This document shows positions 26,378 to 35,761 of a DNA stretch of 64,000 bases, one piece after another. Positions within the stretch are counted from its first letter, which is position 1. Every line of letters starts with the position of its first letter. Under the pieces are notes generated by a model. The model was not told the DNA's origin and did not search any database. It saw only the letters and a list, made by a program, of their open reading frames with translations. Source of the stretch: Pseudobutyrivibrio sp. UBA3626 (GTDB lineage: Bacteria > Bacillota > Clostridia > Lachnospirales > Lachnospiraceae). Where the stretch lies: positions 81,667 to 145,666 of the forward strand of contig DFLF01000005.1 in NCBI GenBank assembly GCA_002373675.1, written 5' to 3'. The position numbers were made by a program, and so were the translations under genes.

Positions 26378-27452
26378 TTTAAAGAAAGATGCAAAATTCG
26401 ATGCAGTATCCCTGGGAGAAATTATGCTTAGACTTGACCCCGGCGAAGGAAGAATCAGAACCACTAGAGAATTCAGAGTATGGGAAGGCGGTGGAGAATA
26501 CAATGTGGTCCGCGGTCTAAGGAAATGCTTTGGAATGAATACAGCATGTATCACCAGCTTTGCAGATAACGAAGTAGGTAGATTATTAGAGGATTTGATT
26601 CTACAAGGTGGTGTAGACACTTCACTTATTAAATGGGTTCCTTATGACGGAATCGGAAGAAGCGTTCGTAACGGACTCAACTTCACCGAGCGCGGCTTCG
26701 GCGTAAGAGGCGCTGTAGGTTGTTCCGACAGAGCCAATACTGCCGTATCTAAGACAGGAGATTATGACTTTGAATATATCTTTGGTGAGCTTGGGGTTAA
26801 GTGGCTCCACACCGGCGGAATCTATGCCGCACTATCTGAGACTACTGCCAAGACAGTAATTAACGCTATTAAGACAGCCAAGAAATACGGAACTTATATA
26901 AGCTATGACCTTAATTATCGCCCTTCTATGTGGTCTGCTATCGGTGGTCTTGATAAGGCAAGAGAAGTTAATAAAGAAATTGCAAAATACGTTGACGTAA
27001 TGATAGGTAATGAAGAAGACTTCACTGCTTGTCTTGGTCTTGAAGTAGAGGGCAACGATGGCGAGCTTAAGTCTCTTAATATCGATGGCTACAAGGCAAT
27101 GCTTGAAAATGCTGTAAAGATATATCCTAACTGGAAGGTTGTTGCAACAACTCTTAGAACAGTTAAGACAGCAAGTATTAATGACTGGTCTGCAATCTGT
27201 TATAGTGATGGCAATATATATGAATCTAATAAATATGACAGCCTGGAGATTCTTGATAGAGTTGGTGGTGGAGATTCCTTTGCAAGCGGTCTAATCTATG
27301 GATTGATGACAACAGGTGATCCATTAAAGGCTGTGAACTACGGTGCTGCTCATGGAGCACTTGCTATGACAACTCCCGGAGATACTTCTATGGCAAATGT
27401 AAAAGAAGTTGAAGCGCTTATGTCAGGTGGAAGTGCTAGGGTTAAACGTTAG
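26364..27452 (+). CDS. kdgK: 2-keto-3-deoxygluconate kinase (PfkB family)
   Basis: A 362-residue PfkB sugar kinase. It phosphorylates KDG to KDPG, linking UxuA to Eda. The N-terminal substrate motif is LGEIMLRLDPGEG, followed by WEGGGEYNV. The ATP/catalytic signature is DRVGGGDSFASGLIYGL, with the catalytic Asp. The start ATG at 26364 overlaps the AraC gene and sits 3 nt after AAGGAGG; ATG codons directly following (26367, 26370) have better spacing and are equally possible. Confidence 0.9.
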   Translation: MMMFDLKKDAKFDAVSLGEIMLRLDPGEGRIRTTREFRVWEGGGEYNVVRGLRKCFGMNTACITSFADNEVGRLLEDLILQGGVDTSLIKWVPYDGIGRSVRNGLNFTERGFGVRGAVGCSDRANTAVSKTGDYDFEYIFGELGVKWLHTGGIYAALSETTAKTVINAIKTAKKYGTYISYDLNYRPSMWSAIGGLDKAREVNKEIAKYVDVMIGNEEDFTACLGLEVEGNDGELKSLNIDGYKAMLENAVKIYPNWKVVATTLRTVKTASINDWSAICYSDGNIYESNKYDSLEILDRVGGGDSFASGLIYGLMTTGDPLKAVNYGAAHGALAMTTPGDTSMANVKEVEALMSGGSARVKR

Positions 27453-27466
27453 GTATTAAGCCGTCC

Positions 27467-27525
27467 GAGGAAATAAAAGTCTGTACGCTCATGGGGAAAA
27501 TCGCTTTACAGACTTTTATTTCCTC
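27467..27525. repeat. perfect 19-bp inverted repeat, 21-nt loop
   Basis: The left arm 27467-27485 (GAGGAAATAAAAGTCTGTA) pairs without mismatch with 27507-27525. No T-run follows, so it is not a standard terminator. It lies between kdgK and the GH31 gene and could be an RNA processing site, an attenuator or a small mobile palindrome. Confidence 0.85.
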
Positions 27526-27574
27526 CGGCAGGGCACATTACGCTTCACACCTATCATAAGGATGGAGAATATAT

Positions 27575-30094
27575 ATGAGAATTATAAAAGAGATAAAAAA
27601 TGTAAATAGGGTAGATAACTACTACGAACTCAAGACTAATGATGCAGATATAAGGATATGGTTCGTGACAGATTCCATAATCAGAATAAGGGTTGGTTTT
27701 GATGGAGATTTTGCAGAAGAAAGCTATAGCCTTGTTACTACTGCATGGTTCGACAGACTTGATGGTGTAGTGGGACCTAAGAAGACACGTATTGACGTTG
27801 CTGCAACCGAGCTATGTGATGAAGGAGATGTGGCAACTATTACAAGCGACGTTCTTAGTCTTGTAATACATAAATCTCCTGCCGTATTAGGGGTGTACGA
27901 TAATGGGGACACGTTAATTCATCGAGATATCCCACAGCTTGCCTACCGATGCGACTCTAATAACAGAAGAATACATACATCTGAGATTCAAGAGGGCGAC
28001 TGCTTCTACGGCTTCGGCGAGAAGACCGGAAGTATCAATAAGTTCCATCAGCTACTTACAATGAGTCCGGGGGATACCGTAGGTTATGATCCCATTAATG
28101 CCGACAGCTTATACAAGCATATTCCCTTCTATATTAAGGCAAATAAGAACACTACAGCTTCCTGTGGCTACTTCTACCACAATATGAGTGAATGTACATT
28201 TGACATGGGAAGAAAACACAGTAATTACTGGAAGAGACACAGCACATATACAGTAGACAGTGGCGACATTGACCTGTTCCTTATATATGGTCCTACCATA
28301 AAAGATGTGGTTAGAGGATACACATTTCTTACAGGACGAAGTGCAATGCTTCCCAAATACGCACTTGGATATCTGGGTAGTTCTATGTATTATTCAGAGC
28401 TTAAAAAGGACTGTGATGACAAGATAATTAATTTCTTAGATACCGCCAAGGAAGAGGATATTCCTATCGACGGATTTCAGTTGTCAAGTGGCTATACTGC
28501 CCAGAATACTACTGCCGGCGGGAAAAGATGTGTCTTTACATGGAATAAAGACAGATTCAAAAATCCTTCTGATTTCTTCAAAGAGGCTAAAAAAAGAGGC
28601 GTCATTGTCTCTCCTAATGTTAAGCCCGGTATATTACTGGCACATCCTGATATTGATAAATTCACTTCCAAAAATATGCTTGTAAAAGACGCTGAAAATG
28701 ACACATACGCTACCGGTGAATGGTGGGGTGGCGAAGGTGTATTTGCAGACTTTACCAATCCTGCGTGTCGCAAGGAGTGGAAGAAGATGCTTACAGAAAA
28801 TGTTATAAGTAAAGGCACTCCTTCTGTCTGGAATGACAACTGTGAGTACGACAGCATTGTCGACAAGGATGCCAGAGTTGACTTCGACGGCAAAGGTTCC
28901 ACAATTGGAAAGACAAGATGTATACAGGCTAACATTATGTGTCAGATAACGGCTGATGCTATAGCTAAAGAATTTCCCAACGAAAGGCCTTACATAGTTT
29001 GTCGCGGAGGCCATAGCGGAATACAGCGCCTCGCTCAAAGCTGGGCAGGTGATAACAGAACAAGCTGGGATACCCTTAAGTATAACCAGTCTACAATTCT
29101 TGGTATGTCAATGTCAGGCGTAAGTAATTACGGCGGTGACATAGGCGGATTTTACGGCGATGCTCCTTCTCCTGAATTGTTTGTGCGCTGGGTTCAGGCA
29201 GGAATATTTATGCCAAGATTCTCAATCCATTCTGTCAACGCCGATAATACGGTAACGGAGCCCTGGATGTATCCTCAGTATACACATTACGTTAGAGATG
29301 CCATCAAGTTCAGATACAGATTGTTCCCATATCTCTATTCTCTAATGGCTGCATGTCATGCAAACGGAGATATGATTATGAATCCCCTTATGGCTGTCTT
29401 TCCTGAGGATGAACGAACATACAATACAAGTGATTCATATGTATTGGGCGATTCTTTACTTGTTGCAAATGTACTTGACAAGGGCATTGATGAACATAAT
29501 GTATTACTACCTTCCGGCAGTAATTACTATGAATTCTCATATCTGACAAGGCATGTAACGCCACATGTATATGAGGGTGGAGAAGATATTACCATTCCGG
29601 TAGAGTTAGACACGATACCCCTATTCTTACTAAGCGGTGCCATTGTTCCTCTTGCGGGAAATGAACTAACTAACTTATCATTAGATACGCTGACTTCACT
29701 TCATGTAATATGTGTGGCTGATAAAGATTCACATTTTACATATTATGAGGATGATGGGGTAAGTCTTGACTATGAAAATGGCGTGTACCATAAAATGGAC
29801 ATATCTATGACCTGTGGTGAGCTAACAGAGATTGAATTTATAAACAAAGGAAAATATAATACAACAATTGAGTCTGTTGAACTAGAAGTTGTATCAGGCA
29901 GGAATTGTCCTATCAATGTAACTAATGACGAAGAGGTACTGCCACATTTCCTCAAGCTGTCAGATTATGAGAACGCCGACTGCGGCTGGTATTACAATAT
30001 AGAAAGCAAGGCAACATTTATTAAGTATCCATATAAACAAGTTGATAACAAAGTGGTTATTGATTACGGTGACTTTGATATGCTTGGGATGTAA
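27575..30094 (+). CDS. glycoside hydrolase family 31 alpha-glycosidase
   Basis: An 839-residue GH31 enzyme. It has an N-terminal beta-sandwich, a TIM barrel from about 250 to 620 and C-terminal beta domains. The nucleophile motif is SVWNDNCEYD (Asp); the acid/base Asp lies in QSWAGDNRTSWD. The substrate-binding segment YGFGEKTGSINK is typical of alpha-glucosidases and alpha-xylosidases; sequence alone does not separate the two. I see no signal peptide, so it probably acts on imported oligosaccharides. It is downstream of kdgK on the same strand, behind a 19-bp palindrome. AAGGATGG precedes the ATG. Confidence 0.88.
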   Translation: MRIIKEIKNVNRVDNYYELKTNDADIRIWFVTDSIIRIRVGFDGDFAEESYSLVTTAWFDRLDGVVGPKKTRIDVAATELCDEGDVATITSDVLSLVIHKSPAVLGVYDNGDTLIHRDIPQLAYRCDSNNRRIHTSEIQEGDCFYGFGEKTGSINKFHQLLTMSPGDTVGYDPINADSLYKHIPFYIKANKNTTASCGYFYHNMSECTFDMGRKHSNYWKRHSTYTVDSGDIDLFLIYGPTIKDVVRGYTFLTGRSAMLPKYALGYLGSSMYYSELKKDCDDKIINFLDTAKEEDIPIDGFQLSSGYTAQNTTAGGKRCVFTWNKDRFKNPSDFFKEAKKRGVIVSPNVKPGILLAHPDIDKFTSKNMLVKDAENDTYATGEWWGGEGVFADFTNPACRKEWKKMLTENVISKGTPSVWNDNCEYDSIVDKDARVDFDGKGSTIGKTRCIQANIMCQITADAIAKEFPNERPYIVCRGGHSGIQRLAQSWAGDNRTSWDTLKYNQSTILGMSMSGVSNYGGDIGGFYGDAPSPELFVRWVQAGIFMPRFSIHSVNADNTVTEPWMYPQYTHYVRDAIKFRYRLFPYLYSLMAACHANGDMIMNPLMAVFPEDERTYNTSDSYVLGDSLLVANVLDKGIDEHNVLLPSGSNYYEFSYLTRHVTPHVYEGGEDITIPVELDTIPLFLLSGAIVPLAGNELTNLSLDTLTSLHVICVADKDSHFTYYEDDGVSLDYENGVYHKMDISMTCGELTEIEFINKGKYNTTIESVELEVVSGRNCPINVTNDEEVLPHFLKLSDYENADCGWYYNIESKATFIKYPYKQVDNKVVIDYGDFDMLGM

Positions 30095-30100
30095 TATAAG

Positions 30101-30138
30101 AAGAGTCCTGTAGGTCATTAGCCTAGAGGGCTCTTTTT
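30101..30138 (+). terminator. rho-independent terminator after the GH31 gene
   Basis: AAGAGTCCT (30101-30109) pairs with AGGGCTCTT (one G-U), with an inner TAGG/CCTA pairing, followed by a T-run. The A-rich left side may also serve the convergent GH25 gene. Confidence 0.85.
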
Positions 30139-30155
30139 ACCAAATCATTTCCCTC

Positions 30156-31031
30156 CTATTTTTTCACCATCTCAATATTCATATCCACTATCCCACTTAT
30201 TCCAGGCACAGTTGACTTCTCACTATATTGCCAGAAGCTAAAGTCATAGGGTGTCTGTGGCTTTGGCTCGTAGTCGGCATACCATACAGGATATTCTTGC
30301 AGCCTCGTCATGTCTAGCTGGAATGCCTCCCAGAGCATGTTACTGTAAATCATAGGCTTATAACCTGCTGCTTTAACCTCTTCGTTAAATGCTATCGTAT
30401 TCTTGGTAAACTGCTCAGGTGTCACATTATCTGTTCTCGCCTCATCATCCAGTATATTCTCAGGATCATATACGATAGGAAGCTCTAATGCACGTCCCCG
30501 CAAATGCTCCAGTACAAACCTTGCTTCTTCTCTCGCCTCATCTTCATTAATTGCCTGGGAGAAGAAATATACGCCTACTTCAACTCCTGCAGCCTTCGCC
30601 TTAGCAATGTTATCATCAAACCTTGCGTCTGCCTTGATAACCCCTGACTCGCCATAGCCTCTATATCCGATTCTTATAAATGCGAAATCGATTCCTGAAT
30701 TCTTAACCTCCTGCCAGTTAATATCACCCTGGTGTTCTGATACATCAACTCCAAGCCTAGATGTGTAAGTTCCGTCATCATAACGCATTTTCCCTGATTC
30801 GGATACGAACTTATTCTTATCATATGGATTCTTAGGAATATTAGGATTGATTATGGTCTGGTACCAATTGCCATGAGCATCAACGAAGGAAAGCATCTCT
30901 TCATTACCAGAATCCTTATTATCAGAAATGCTATCTTCTCTATCAGATATAAATATTGTGTAACTAGCAGCCCCCAAGGATGCCACCAGCACAACAATAA
31001 TTATTGTAATTATTATATTTCTGTTCTTCAT
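30156..31031 (-). CDS. GH25 lysozyme-like muramidase, membrane anchored
   Basis: A 291-residue GH25 family protein. The N-terminal helix (about 5-27) is an uncleaved anchor or signal peptide. The catalytic domain (about 90-285) has GVDVSEHQGDINW, VGVYFFSQAIN, LPIVYDPENI and FSFWQYSE, the expected strand-end motifs holding the catalytic acids. It cleaves the MurNAc-GlcNAc bond in peptidoglycan, presumably in wall turnover. The start is ATG 31031, 5 nt after TTGGAGG; the longer frame begins with TTG within that site. Confidence 0.9.
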   Translation of the reverse strand: MKNRNIIITIIIVVLVASLGAASYTIFISDREDSISDNKDSGNEEMLSFVDAHGNWYQTIINPNIPKNPYDKNKFVSESGKMRYDDGTYTSRLGVDVSEHQGDINWQEVKNSGIDFAFIRIGYRGYGESGVIKADARFDDNIAKAKAAGVEVGVYFFSQAINEDEAREEARFVLEHLRGRALELPIVYDPENILDDEARTDNVTPEQFTKNTIAFNEEVKAAGYKPMIYSNMLWEAFQLDMTRLQEYPVWYADYEPKPQTPYDFSFWQYSEKSTVPGISGIVDMNIEMVKK

Positions 31032-31087
31032 ACCAACCTCCAATTAGATATATTATAACACCATTTCCCAACATCTTGTAATTTTTC

Positions 31088-31116
31088 TTGCATTTTACAA
31101 CTACATCGTGTATAAT
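31088..31116 (+). promoter_or_regulatory. sigma-A promoter of the J-domain gene
   Basis: -35 TTGCAT (31088-31093), 17-bp spacer, -10 TATAAT (31111-31116). The start is about 44 nt before the ATG. Confidence 0.65.
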
Positions 31117-31166
31117 TGTTAGGAATTTGTTGTTGAACACCCTGTTACTATAATAAGGAGTTATTC

Positions 31167-31703
31167 ATGAACATGGAATATGATTTCGTACCAGCACCGA
31201 CTGATGCGAAAGAATTTGAGCAGTGGCGTAAAGAACAGGCAAAAATAATTCAGAAGTTGCATAGAGATCTTAATACTACTAAATCTCTTATAGACAGAGC
31301 GCAACAAGAATTAGAACTTCAAAGCGAAAAACTTGAACGTGAGAAGAAAACTGAACGAGATAGAATGGCCAGAGAAAAGGATTTATTCGATATGAAATGG
31401 AAGGTCCTTGAGTCTGAAACCCAAAAACTCGCTGATGACAGAAAGAAATTCGAAAGAGAGAAAGCATTCTACTCTAAAGTTCTTAAATTCAACGAAGAGA
31501 ACCCAGACAGTAATAATGCAGAACAAATATCCAATGCACAGATATTCTTCATTGGAGTTGGTTCAGAAAAATCTCTTAAGAAACGATATAAAGACCTACT
31601 TAAGATTTATCATCCAGATAATTTGGACGGCGACACAGGTACAATTCAAGAAATTAACAGGGAATATGACGAGCTTTGCAAAAAAATGCAGGTAGCTAAT
31701 TAG
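31167..31703 (+). CDS. coiled-coil protein with C-terminal J domain
   Basis: A 178-residue cytoplasmic protein. Residues about 20-115 form a highly charged coiled coil (EKLEREKKTERDRMAREKD). The last 50 residues are a J domain with the HPD motif in LLKIYHPDNLDGD, the contact that stimulates DnaK ATPase. J domain at the C-terminus with a coiled coil in front is unlike DnaJ, which starts with it. It probably recruits DnaK to a particular client or structure; the client is unknown. AAGGAG lies 6 nt before the ATG. A strong terminator isolates it from azlC. Confidence 0.75.
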   Translation: MNMEYDFVPAPTDAKEFEQWRKEQAKIIQKLHRDLNTTKSLIDRAQQELELQSEKLEREKKTERDRMAREKDLFDMKWKVLESETQKLADDRKKFEREKAFYSKVLKFNEENPDSNNAEQISNAQIFFIGVGSEKSLKKRYKDLLKIYHPDNLDGDTGTIQEINREYDELCKKMQVAN

Positions 31704-31714
31704 AATTATAATTT

Positions 31715-31766
31715 ATCCCCCGAGCTAATTTGATTTTTTCTTCCTAATTAGCGCGGGGGATTTTTA
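31715..31766 (+). terminator. strong rho-independent terminator
   Basis: A 16-bp stem with one mismatch (31715-31730 with 31746-31761; core ATCCCCCG/CGGGGGAT), 15-nt loop and T-run. It ends the J-domain transcript; azlC starts 15 bp later, so azlC must have its own promoter or depend on read-through. Confidence 0.92.
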
Positions 31767-31780
31767 CGAGGAAATAGCTT

Positions 31781-32506
31781 ATGAACACAGCATTATTAAA
31801 AAAAGGAATATCAGCCGGTCTCCCAATTGGTTTAGGTTATCTATCAGTTTCCTTTACCTTTGGTATTATGGCCACCTCTGCTGGCTTAAGTTGGTGGCAG
31901 GCATTACTTATTTCTATGCTTAACCTCACTTCAGCAGGACAACTTGCTGGCATTAACATTATGATTCATCCTATGCAATATATAGAAATGCTAATAGCTC
32001 AATTAACTATTAACATTAGATACTCATTTATGTCAGTATCCCTGTCACAGAAAACGGACGACTCTTTCAAAATGAACGATAGATGGATTCTTGGGGGGTT
32101 TGTAACAGATGAAATATTTGGTGTTGCCATAACAGAAGACAAAGTCAACAAATATTTCTTTGCGGGACTTACCATTTTACCATATATTGGATGGGCTAGC
32201 GGTACACTAATCGGCGCCCTTCTTGGAAATGTATTACCAGACATAGTCCTTAATTCACTTAACATTGCATTGTACGCTATGTTCATTGCAATCGTTATTC
32301 CAGAAGCAAAGAAATCCGTTGCAATAACTGTTGTATCGCTTATAGCTGTTGGGCTAAGCTGCATGTTCTACTTCGTACCAATGCTAAGCAACATATCCAG
32401 CGGAATCACCATTTGCATCTGTGCAATTGTTGCAACAGGCATAGGTGCAATCCTCTTCCCTATAAAAGAAGACGATCCCCTTGAAACTGTAGAAACCAAA
32501 GAATAA
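31781..32506 (+). CDS. azlC: AzlC-family amino acid exporter subunit
   Basis: A 241-residue membrane protein of the AzlC/YgaZ family with about six helices. Family motifs include LPIGLGYLSVSFTFGIMA, LLISMLNLTSAGQLAGI and the charged QLTINIRYSFMSVSLSQK. AzlCD-type pairs export branched-chain amino acids. It is followed 14 bp later by azlD. GAGGAAAT precedes the ATG. It is immediately downstream of a strong terminator hairpin. Confidence 0.9.
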   Translation: MNTALLKKGISAGLPIGLGYLSVSFTFGIMATSAGLSWWQALLISMLNLTSAGQLAGINIMIHPMQYIEMLIAQLTINIRYSFMSVSLSQKTDDSFKMNDRWILGGFVTDEIFGVAITEDKVNKYFFAGLTILPYIGWASGTLIGALLGNVLPDIVLNSLNIALYAMFIAIVIPEAKKSVAITVVSLIAVGLSCMFYFVPMLSNISSGITICICAIVATGIGAILFPIKEDDPLETVETKE

Positions 32507-32520
32507 ACAGGAGTCACAAT

Positions 32521-32841
32521 ATGGATAACATTCAATTCTTTATATACCTTGCAATTATGGCTATATCGACTTATTTAATTCGTGCCATTCCATTTGCACT
32601 TGCAAGTAGAAAAATTGAAAACACATTTATAAAATCATTCCTCTGCTACATACCTTATGCGGTACTCGCAGCAATGACCTTCCCGGCAGTTTTTTATGCA
32701 ACCAAAAACCCTGTCTCAGCCACTGTAGGAGTCATTATCGCATTCATCCTCGCTCTATTTAAGAGAGGACTTATGACCGTTGCTGTAGCTGCATGTGCTG
32801 GAGTATTTATTACGGAAATTGTGCTTAGATATATATTATAG
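32521..32841 (+). CDS. azlD: AzlD-family exporter subunit
   Basis: A 106-residue, four-helix membrane protein, the small partner of AzlC (YgaH-type). The N-terminus FFIYLAIMAISTYLIRAIPF-like pattern and the YIPYAVLAAMTFPAV segment are typical. Two genes in tandem with 14-bp spacing indicate a two-subunit exporter. ACAGGAG lies shortly before the ATG. A structured palindromic element follows. Confidence 0.9.
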   Translation: MDNIQFFIYLAIMAISTYLIRAIPFALASRKIENTFIKSFLCYIPYAVLAAMTFPAVFYATKNPVSATVGVIIAFILALFKRGLMTVAVAACAGVFITEIVLRYIL

Positions 32842-32885
32842 CGTAGAAAGAGGGCGCAGAAGTGTCCTATGACGTATTAATTCAA

Positions 32886-33031
32886 GCTTAGTATATATTA
32901 GTGATTATCTCATTACACAGAAAAGTCTCACCACGGATGGTGAGACTAGATGACCGCAGACACGATGTCTGATCGGTCATCGATTTCGTAATATTAATTA
33001 AAACTTATGTAATCACTTATATATACTTAGC
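32886..33031. repeat. 146-nt structured inverted-repeat element (MITE or RNA)
   Basis: The outer stem is 32886-32907 with 33010-33031 (22 bp, 2 mismatches). Inside are a perfect 10-bp hairpin AGTCTCACCA-CGGA-TGGTGAGACT (32924-32947) and a second hairpin GATGACCG-CAGACA-CGA-TGTCTG-AT-CGGTCATC (32949-32981). The layout suits a multi-branched RNA or a miniature transposable element. No target-site duplication is obvious and no coding potential is seen. The rest of 32842-33089 holds only a short TTATGGCC direct repeat near 33070. Confidence 0.8.
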
Positions 33032-33089
33032 GAAGAAGCATCAATGCATATGGGTACTTTTATTTTCTTATGGCCTTATGGCCTTAGTA

Positions 33090-34115
33090 TTAATCTAAGT
33101 TCGCTAACACTTCATCATAATTACTATAGAAATACTGCTCAGGATTGTCACTCTTCATAACCTCTACAAGAAGTCTGGACTGCCTGTCAGCAATATCTCC
33201 CATCATATGACCATCCATATCTACGTAATCATTGTCAGTCCTGTATAGGTATTCCCATTTTCCATAATTAAAATCATAGAATTCAATTCCCATGGCGCCT
33301 AACATATTATCGAAATAATCATGAACGTCACCCATGTTCTGGGTCTTCAATCTAGACGGTATAAGTGCCGACTGAACACATATAAGTTTAATTCCATGCT
33401 CATCACAATATGCTTTAATCTGCTCCAGACTATCTATATTAGACTGCTCAACATCACCTTTGAACTCCCAGTCTTCCCATCCTAAGTCCGGAGCTCTGTT
33501 GACACCTCTTAAGAATCCTCTGCCTTCGTAAGTAAAAGCAGTGTCCGATTTAAGGTACATATTGACAGCGTTCATGGCATTGTCATTATTCTCGATGTAT
33601 TCTTTGTCGAGTTTTGCTCGTACACAATTAGGAATCTTTTGAATATTCTCCCAGGTCAGCTGATAGTCACAGAATAACTTCACAAATCTGTCAGGCCATA
33701 CCACGTTCTTAAAATATTCCCAACGTTTAGCTCCTGTGATATACGGCATAAGATTCATATCCTGCCCCGGATCTCTTGTCTGATCCAGTCTCCAGTAGTA
33801 AGGATCAATATCTAATATAACAGTCTTATACTTGTCATCAACATTTGCTTCCTGAAGAATATAATAGATATTGTTAATGGGCGTTATTCGTCTTGCAACA
33901 CTAACTGTCTCATGACCTGTTCCTTCAGTAATAATGTACGGATTATACCCACACTCAGCGTGGGATTCACCCATTATCAGCGTATCATAATTCCCTTCCT
34001 TCGCCTGATGAAGAAGTACTCTTATTCCGGAAGGCGGAGTTAGAAGGAATGTGAAGATTCCTACTGATATCAGGAATATTATTACAAAGCCAAGGATTCG
34101 TCTAAAAGTTCGCAT
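33090..34115 (-). CDS. SGNH-like acyltransferase partner of MBOAT protein
   Basis: A 341-residue protein with one N-terminal membrane helix (MRTFRRILGFVIIFLISVGI) and an outside SGNH-like domain with IMGESHAECGYNP as block I (Ser). It resembles the DltD/AlgX-type partners found beside MBOAT proteins, which pass an acyl group to a cell-surface polymer. The start is ATG 34115, 8 nt after AGGAGG; it overlaps the MBOAT gene by 14 bp, showing coupling. The upstream extension is translation within the MBOAT gene. The acceptor polymer is unknown. Confidence 0.8.
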   Translation of the reverse strand: MRTFRRILGFVIIFLISVGIFTFLLTPPSGIRVLLHQAKEGNYDTLIMGESHAECGYNPYIITEGTGHETVSVARRITPINNIYYILQEANVDDKYKTVILDIDPYYWRLDQTRDPGQDMNLMPYITGAKRWEYFKNVVWPDRFVKLFCDYQLTWENIQKIPNCVRAKLDKEYIENNDNAMNAVNMYLKSDTAFTYEGRGFLRGVNRAPDLGWEDWEFKGDVEQSNIDSLEQIKAYCDEHGIKLICVQSALIPSRLKTQNMGDVHDYFDNMLGAMGIEFYDFNYGKWEYLYRTDNDYVDMDGHMMGDIADRQSRLLVEVMKSDNPEQYFYSNYDEVLANLD

Positions 34116-35598
34116 ACATAAATCCTCCTGCAAATGATACCGATACAAAACAAGCTATTGCCTGAATAAGCACCACCCATACAAGTATCTGTAGCCAATA
34201 ATTCTTGCCGTCTAGTTTCTCTCGAATTGAAATATTCTTCTCATGAAGTATATCAACTGCAAGTGCTAATCCGATTCCGATTGGAAGAATAAACCAGTCC
34301 CAATGTTGCAATTCAAACCAGTCAAAGCTTGTCAAGTCGAATCTTATACTGTTATAAAGCATTACAAATGCATCTTTCATAGATGTGGTACAATCAAATA
34401 CCCATCCAACAGTAATTATAAATAGTGTTCTAATAAGCGAGAACACTCTATATCCTGTAGACTTGTCATTGATGTTAAGTCCCTTCTTCCATGATGCATA
34501 GACATCTACAAGAATTGCCGATATCGCCAATATGATACCGTTATAAAGTCCCCACGCAAGATAATTTGATCCCAGGCCATGCCATACACCTACCAGGATA
34601 AACACCACAATGTCCGCTATTGCCATTCCTATACGATTAGCCATCTTCCTTGAGACAACTTTCTTAAGACCTTTCTTGGTCTTGCCCATCCATTTCGAAA
34701 TGGATATAGGATAGAATATATAATCCTTCATCCACTGACCTAGAGATATATGCCATCTACGCCAGAATTCTCCCAGCGACAATGAGAAGTAAGGCTGTCT
34801 AAAGTTATCCTTCATCATTATACCGAAGCACTGTGAAGCACCTCTTATAATATCTATTCCTCCACTAAAATCCAAGTAAAGCTGTATTCCGTATGCGATG
34901 AACCCAATCCATACAGATGCACCATAAGGCACGTCAGGATTATTCGTAAAAACCTGAGCCACATAAGTTCCTGCCCTATCGGCAACAACCAGTTTCTTAA
35001 ATAGTCCCCATAGCATCAACTGGGCACCATGCTTGATATTAATCCACTCTAGTCTATGCTCCTTGAATAATTCCGGAGCCAACTCCGAGTATTTACTGAT
35101 TGGTCCTTGTACCATCTGTGGAAAATATGATGTAAATAACAGTATCTTAAGATAATTCTTCTCAGCCTCAGTCTTACCCCAATATACATCCAGCATATAT
35201 GACACTACCTGAAGTGTATAGTAAGACAGTCCGGCAGGCACAATAAAGTTACCCATAAAGATTTTATATGGATAAGTCTCACCAAAGAAATGTATGTCAT
35301 GGTTGAATACCTCCATGCCAAGTACATACTTAAGAATTATAAGTACGGCAAATGCCAGTACCATTCCACCTATCAGAAATGCTTTCTTATGATTCTCACT
35401 TTTCTCCATTAGTCTTGCCGAGAAATATGTGACTGTAGAAGTGAAAATAACAAAAAGGGCTCCGAAGTAACTTATAGAGAATATATATACAAAGCTAAGT
35501 ACAATAAGCCATCCCCATCTGTATTTGACAGGGATAATATAATAAGTAATCACTGATATTATGAAAAAAACCATAAAACCTGCAGCGGTAATACTCAT
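34102..35598 (-). CDS. MBOAT-family O-acyltransferase (DltB/AlgI-like)
   Basis: A 498-residue polytopic membrane protein. The MBOAT signature is present: EFWRRWHISLGQWMKDYIFY and the invariant His in LVGVWHGLGSNYLAWGL. It moves acyl groups across the membrane for O-acylation of wall polymers or exopolysaccharide. It is coupled to the SGNH partner gene downstream. The start is ATG 35598 (MSITAAGFMVFF), 9 nt after GAAAGG; the longer frame adds 27 codons without a better site. The two-gene pair lacks dltA/dltC, so D-alanylation is unlikely and acetylation more likely (inference). Confidence 0.88.
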   Translation of the reverse strand: MSITAAGFMVFFIISVITYYIIPVKYRWGWLIVLSFVYIFSISYFGALFVIFTSTVTYFSARLMEKSENHKKAFLIGGMVLAFAVLIILKYVLGMEVFNHDIHFFGETYPYKIFMGNFIVPAGLSYYTLQVVSYMLDVYWGKTEAEKNYLKILLFTSYFPQMVQGPISKYSELAPELFKEHRLEWINIKHGAQLMLWGLFKKLVVADRAGTYVAQVFTNNPDVPYGASVWIGFIAYGIQLYLDFSGGIDIIRGASQCFGIMMKDNFRQPYFSLSLGEFWRRWHISLGQWMKDYIFYPISISKWMGKTKKGLKKVVSRKMANRIGMAIADIVVFILVGVWHGLGSNYLAWGLYNGIILAISAILVDVYASWKKGLNINDKSTGYRVFSLIRTLFIITVGWVFDCTTSMKDAFVMLYNSIRFDLTSFDWFELQHWDWFILPIGIGLALAVDILHEKNISIREKLDGKNYWLQILVWVVLIQAIACFVSVSFAGGFMYANF

Positions 35599-35761
35599 TT
35601 CTAAATTCCTTTCCAACTTCTTTTTGACAAGAAGCACTACGAAAAATATCATAACATATTTTTTATATTGAATCATCATTCATTTTTTATTATTTATAAC
35701 AAATAATTAATGAAAAAATGTTAAATTTATTGTATTATATTATGTGGCAAAGGAGGTAGCC

